Under the pieces are notes generated by a model. It worked only from the letters and a program-made list of their open reading frames with translations. It was not told the origin of the DNA and made no database searches. A stretch of 64,000 bases of DNA from JAWSVE01 sp050789445 (lineage in GTDB: Bacteria; Pseudomonadota; Gammaproteobacteria; Pseudomonadales; Cellvibrionaceae), in NCBI GenBank assembly GCA_050789445.1, contig JAILXR010000001.1, positions 1,798,001 to 1,862,000 on the forward strand, written 5' to 3'. The position numbers and the translations under genes are program-made. Shown piece after piece: positions 61,539-64,000 of the stretch (position 1 is its first letter; each line of letters starts with the position of its first letter).

Positions 61539-61674
61539 TCCGATCCGTTCTTTCGCCAAAAAAAACTAACATACCATCACTGAAGCCAATGACCAAGATA
61601 CATCTTTCAGCAAAACAAGCAGAAAGAGCTCAAAGAATAACGCCATTCTTCTCATCGCTCTACACACCTACATT

Positions 61675-61701
61675 TACGTTTAACTTATGCTGAAAGTTAC
61701 A
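61675..61701 (-). promoter_or_regulatory. Candidate ECF-type promoter of the sigma factor gene
   Basis: On the minus strand TGTAAC (61701-61696) and CGTA (61678-61675) are 17 bases apart, the form of many ECF promoters (GTAAC...CG). It would make the sigF-nrsF pair self-controlled. The rest of the 61539-61961 gap shows no gene or repeat. Confidence 0.4.
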
Positions 61702-61961
61702 GCGTTATATGATCCCTATGACCCGGACTGCAACAGAGCGCTTTTATTTTATGCTTAGGCCTTATCTTTTGAGTAGGCGCGTATGCTTTTTAATGAGAGG
61801 CCGTTATTTCAATATGATAAAATCAGCCAAGCCCTACCAACACTGTTAAATTAAAAATAATTATTTAAGCCGATGCATCTATAAATTAGCAAGAGCTCCT
61901 TAACCGATTACGATATGCTTAAACGACACACCGTACCTCCACGCTTACAATAAGATTACTT

Positions 61962-62921
61962 ATGGCTTCTTTTTTTGAAACTTTATATTTTGCTCTTGGA
62001 ATCACAGCCCCTATTTTCTTATTGGTCATTCTCGGCATTGGCTTGCGCAGAATACATTTAATCGACGATCACTTTATTAATTCTGCTTCTGCATTGGTAT
62101 TCAATATTGGCCTACCCACTCTACTGTTTATCAATATTGCGCAAACTTCCTTATCCAGCGTCATCAACATTCAATTAATCGCAGTTGGACTTTTCTCCAC
62201 CCTTTTAATTTTTTTATTGCTAGTAATCACAGCCTCTTTTTTTGTAAAAAACAAAAAAGACCAAGGTGTTTTTATTCAAGGCGGGTTCAGAGGAAACCTA
62301 GGAATCGTTGGGCTTGCATTTTGTTTAAACGCCTACGGCGATCAAGGAGCGGCAACAGTTTCAATATACATGGCTGTTTTAACCATACTCTACAACATAT
62401 TAGCCGTTGGGATTCTAACTAAAACACTTCAAGATGAAAAAGACTCGCGTATGACAAAAAAGATAACACTTAACATTTTGAAAAACCCCATCGTTATTTC
62501 AATCACCTTCGCTTTAGTTTTTTCATCAACGAACTTACAGCTCAACTCAATCGTAAAACAGACGGGAAACTATATCAGTGATTTAACACTCCCACTTGCA
62601 CTAATTTGTATCGGAGGAAGCATTAGCTTAAAAGAACTTCGCCTATCATCTTTCACCGCAACAGCAACGACAACTGCGAAGCTACTTGTTGCACCGATTA
62701 TTATGATTGCTGTCGCACTACCTTTTGGTTTTACAAAAATGGAAATGGGCATTATCTTCTTAATGGCTGCGGCACCAACTGCAACCGCTAGTTACATTAT
62801 GGTTCAAGCGATGAAAGGAAACAGTACACTAGCCGCCAATATTGTTGTTATGACAACGTTAGGGTCTATTTTATCAGTCAGCCTCGGCATAGTATTATTA
62901 CGAGGCTGGGAGCTTATATAA
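61962..62921 (+). CDS. AEC-family transporter
   Basis: This predicted permease of 319 residues with ten membrane helices belongs to the auxin efflux carrier (AEC) family, whose bacterial members move malate, malonate or other organic acids. Typical segments are VILGIGLRRIHLIDDHFINSA near the start, QGGFRGNLGIVGLAF in the middle, LPLALICIGGSISLKELR, and the C-terminal MAAAPTATASYIMVQAM. The substrate is unknown. No operon partner; a terminator follows directly. Confidence 0.9.
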   Translation: MASFFETLYFALGITAPIFLLVILGIGLRRIHLIDDHFINSASALVFNIGLPTLLFINIAQTSLSSVINIQLIAVGLFSTLLIFLLLVITASFFVKNKKDQGVFIQGGFRGNLGIVGLAFCLNAYGDQGAATVSIYMAVLTILYNILAVGILTKTLQDEKDSRMTKKITLNILKNPIVISITFALVFSSTNLQLNSIVKQTGNYISDLTLPLALICIGGSISLKELRLSSFTATATTTAKLLVAPIIMIAVALPFGFTKMEMGIIFLMAAAPTATASYIMVQAMKGNSTLAANIVVMTTLGSILSVSLGIVLLRGWELI

Positions 62922-62930
62922 ATAAAATTT

Positions 62931-62958
62931 AAAAAAACCCGCTTACGCAGGTTTTTTT
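62931..62958. terminator. Intrinsic terminator between convergent genes
   Basis: AAAAAAACCCGC and GCAGGTTTTTTT pair around TTAC with one mismatch. It lies between the AEC transporter and the minus-strand lipoprotein gene and has A/T runs on both sides. Confidence 0.8.
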
Positions 62959-62983
62959 AAAATAATAAGCTGGGGATCGCACT

Positions 62984-63760
62984 TTAATTTAATAATCCAA
63001 AAACACCAATCGAGTAAGCGCGTTTTTTCGCCACACCAGATAATGACGCCTTTTTAATATTTCCACCTAAACGAAGGTTGCGAGATAGATATCTTGTGTC
63101 ACTTGTACCTTCATCAAAGCTTACCCCTACACTTTCAGGAAAATAATATCCGAGAAAGTCTCCTTTTTCTAAACCAACTGAGACCGGAAACTCCGCACGA
63201 ATTTTTCCGGCTTCAGCAACAGAAACCATTCCACTTTCCCAGATGACAACAAGATCATCTCCGACGGGCCTCAACACCTTCACCTGAAAAGGTGTTGCTT
63301 TATTCATGAAAGCGCCAACACCAGTCAATGTTCCATTTCTGGGTACAGGATGAGCAAGGTCAACAAGCAATAAAGATCTCTCTTCAACAAACTCTCTTTC
63401 GACTAACTCTCCACCAACATAATCTAGTAAGTCACCCAGCACTAAGAATTTTTTCAATGAATCAATTTGCTCTTGTACAAACTTACGAACTTGTCCGCGC
63501 AAAACCGACGACTCTTGAACGCGCGAAGATTTTTCAGTATCGAGAACACCTAAAACGCGATTCAACTCCTCTATATCATCCTGTTTTCGACTCCCTTCGA
63601 TCTCAAGCTCAGAGATGCGATTATTCGCCTCAGAGAGCTGTGCTTGTAAGCTTTCATTCTTAGAAATTAACATCTGTGTTTGAGGTGTCGCCTGACACCC
63701 AACTAAAATAACGCCTGAAAAGAAAATTACAAACAAAAAAGCATTTAGTCTACGTTTCAT
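62984..63760 (-). CDS. Coiled-coil lipoprotein of unknown function
   Basis: This 258-residue protein has a lipoprotein signal (FLFVIFFSGVILVGC, lipobox LVGC), a coiled coil over about residues 32-95 (with SLQAQLSEANNRISELEIEG and IEELNRVLGVLDTEKSS), and a beta-rich C-terminal domain that starts near LVDLAHPVPRNGTLTGVGAF. It is probably anchored to a periplasmic membrane face. No family recognised. AGGTGAGAG directly before the ATG gives a strong start. A further minus-strand gene ends about 100 bases upstream. Confidence 0.7.
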   Translation of the reverse strand: MKRRLNAFLFVIFFSGVILVGCQATPQTQMLISKNESLQAQLSEANNRISELEIEGSRKQDDIEELNRVLGVLDTEKSSRVQESSVLRGQVRKFVQEQIDSLKKFLVLGDLLDYVGGELVEREFVEERSLLLVDLAHPVPRNGTLTGVGAFMNKATPFQVKVLRPVGDDLVVIWESGMVSVAEAGKIRAEFPVSVGLEKGDFLGYYFPESVGVSFDEGTSDTRYLSRNLRLGGNIKKASLSGVAKKRAYSIGVFGLLN

Positions 63761-63859
63761 CTCTCACCTAATATTACAATTTTTATAACTTACCAAAGCT
63801 CGTATCTACGATAGTTCAGATCTATCTATTATTCTATTTTTACATTCATTGGCGCTTAT

Positions 63860-64000
63860 CTACTCAATAGAAGCTTTACTATTACTCTGGCTTTCTACCC
63901 TAAACGCAAGTGTTCCTACTTGTTTATTATTAATCATCAAATCAATATTGTAGCCGCCCTCAGAAAAGCCTTCTACTGGACGATCAATACTAAATACCTT
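63860..64000 (-). CDS. C-terminal end of an unidentified gene (cut by window edge)
   Basis: The last 46 codons of a minus-strand gene end at a TAG (63862-63860). The peptide reads KVFSIDRPVEGFSEGGYNID near the window edge and then LMINNKQVGTLAFRVESQ, a beta-strand pattern (G-x-Y-x-I-x-L-x-I) as in C-terminal domains of periplasmic or secreted proteins. Too little is present to name it. Confidence 0.6.
   Translation of the reverse strand, partial: KVFSIDRPVEGFSEGGYNIDLMINNKQVGTLAFRVESQSNSKASIE

Noticed and set aside
1..64000. CRISPR arrays, tRNA or rRNA genes, prophage
   Set aside because: I saw no regularly spaced direct repeats, no tRNA-like or rRNA sequences and no phage structural genes, though tRNAs are hard to exclude by eye.

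Overview
The window reads as chromosomal DNA of a gammaproteobacterium, probably marine. The clues are the ffh-ypjD-corB order at the left end, RapA, MltF, the fused ~1300-residue PurL, PpnN, CnoX, a YfcG-type GST, DUF3135 and AT-rich intergenic DNA. I cannot name the genus. No rRNA, tRNA or CRISPR array was recognised.

Layout. 0-12.6 kb: ffh (cut by the window edge), a YpjD-like membrane protein, a CorB-like CBS transporter, two Nudix hydrolases, DUF3135, a YqfO-like protein, an alpha/beta hydrolase, a GlpD-type dehydrogenase, a lipoprotein with a zinc-protease motif plus a small partner lipoprotein, and a large membrane protein. 12.7-27.6 kb: serA-serC, a pair of single-span membrane proteins, an ABC exporter with a GST, a CopC-like lipoprotein, ppnN, cnoX, a phosphopantetheinyl transferase with a TPR protein, and rapA. 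27.9-30.3 kb: a haem c/PQQ quinoprotein of the polyvinyl-alcohol-dehydrogenase type and a small acidic protein.

30.36-38.66 kb is a sedentary chromosomal integron. The integrase gene (37588-38661, +) has the IntI-specific insertion and an SOS (LexA) box over its promoter. To its left lie seven cassettes on the minus strand, each followed by an imperfect palindrome of attC type (R'' ending in AAC just after or over the stop codon, R' of the form GCGTT). The cargo, from the integrase end, is an 80-aa unknown, a VOC/glyoxalase-fold protein, a small exported protein, a 471-aa protein with a HEPN-like RxxxxH motif, an HNH nuclease, a DUF2750-like protein, and a YefM-YoeB toxin-antitoxin pair lying antisense in its cassette under its own TGTACA-box operator. 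An IS110-family element of the IS1111 subgroup is inserted exactly at the R' core of the VOC cassette's attC. Its long non-coding right end probably encodes a target-choosing RNA, and its transposase ribosome-binding site can be hidden in a perfect 12-bp hairpin. About 1 kb separates intI from the first clear cassette and holds a 126-aa gene and two long palindromes.

38.7-48.6 kb returns to housekeeping genes: a PDZ protein, purL, mltF, tadA, a ferredoxin and an aldehyde dehydrogenase. 48.7-58.1 kb is a periplasmic redox cluster: a redoxin/cytochrome c/PHM-like copper monooxygenase, two six-bladed propellers resembling peptidyl-hydroxyglycine lyase (PAL), a HupE/UreJ-type membrane protein, a small cytochrome c and a PQQ dehydrogenase. 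PHM and PAL are the two halves of the animal amidating enzyme, so their separate relatives side by side suggest an oxidative C-N (or similar) cleavage pathway feeding electrons to cytochrome c. 58.2-64 kb: small exported proteins, a divergent MobA, an ECF sigma factor with an NrsF-type anti-sigma factor, an AEC transporter, a coiled-coil lipoprotein, and the 3' end of a further gene at the right edge.
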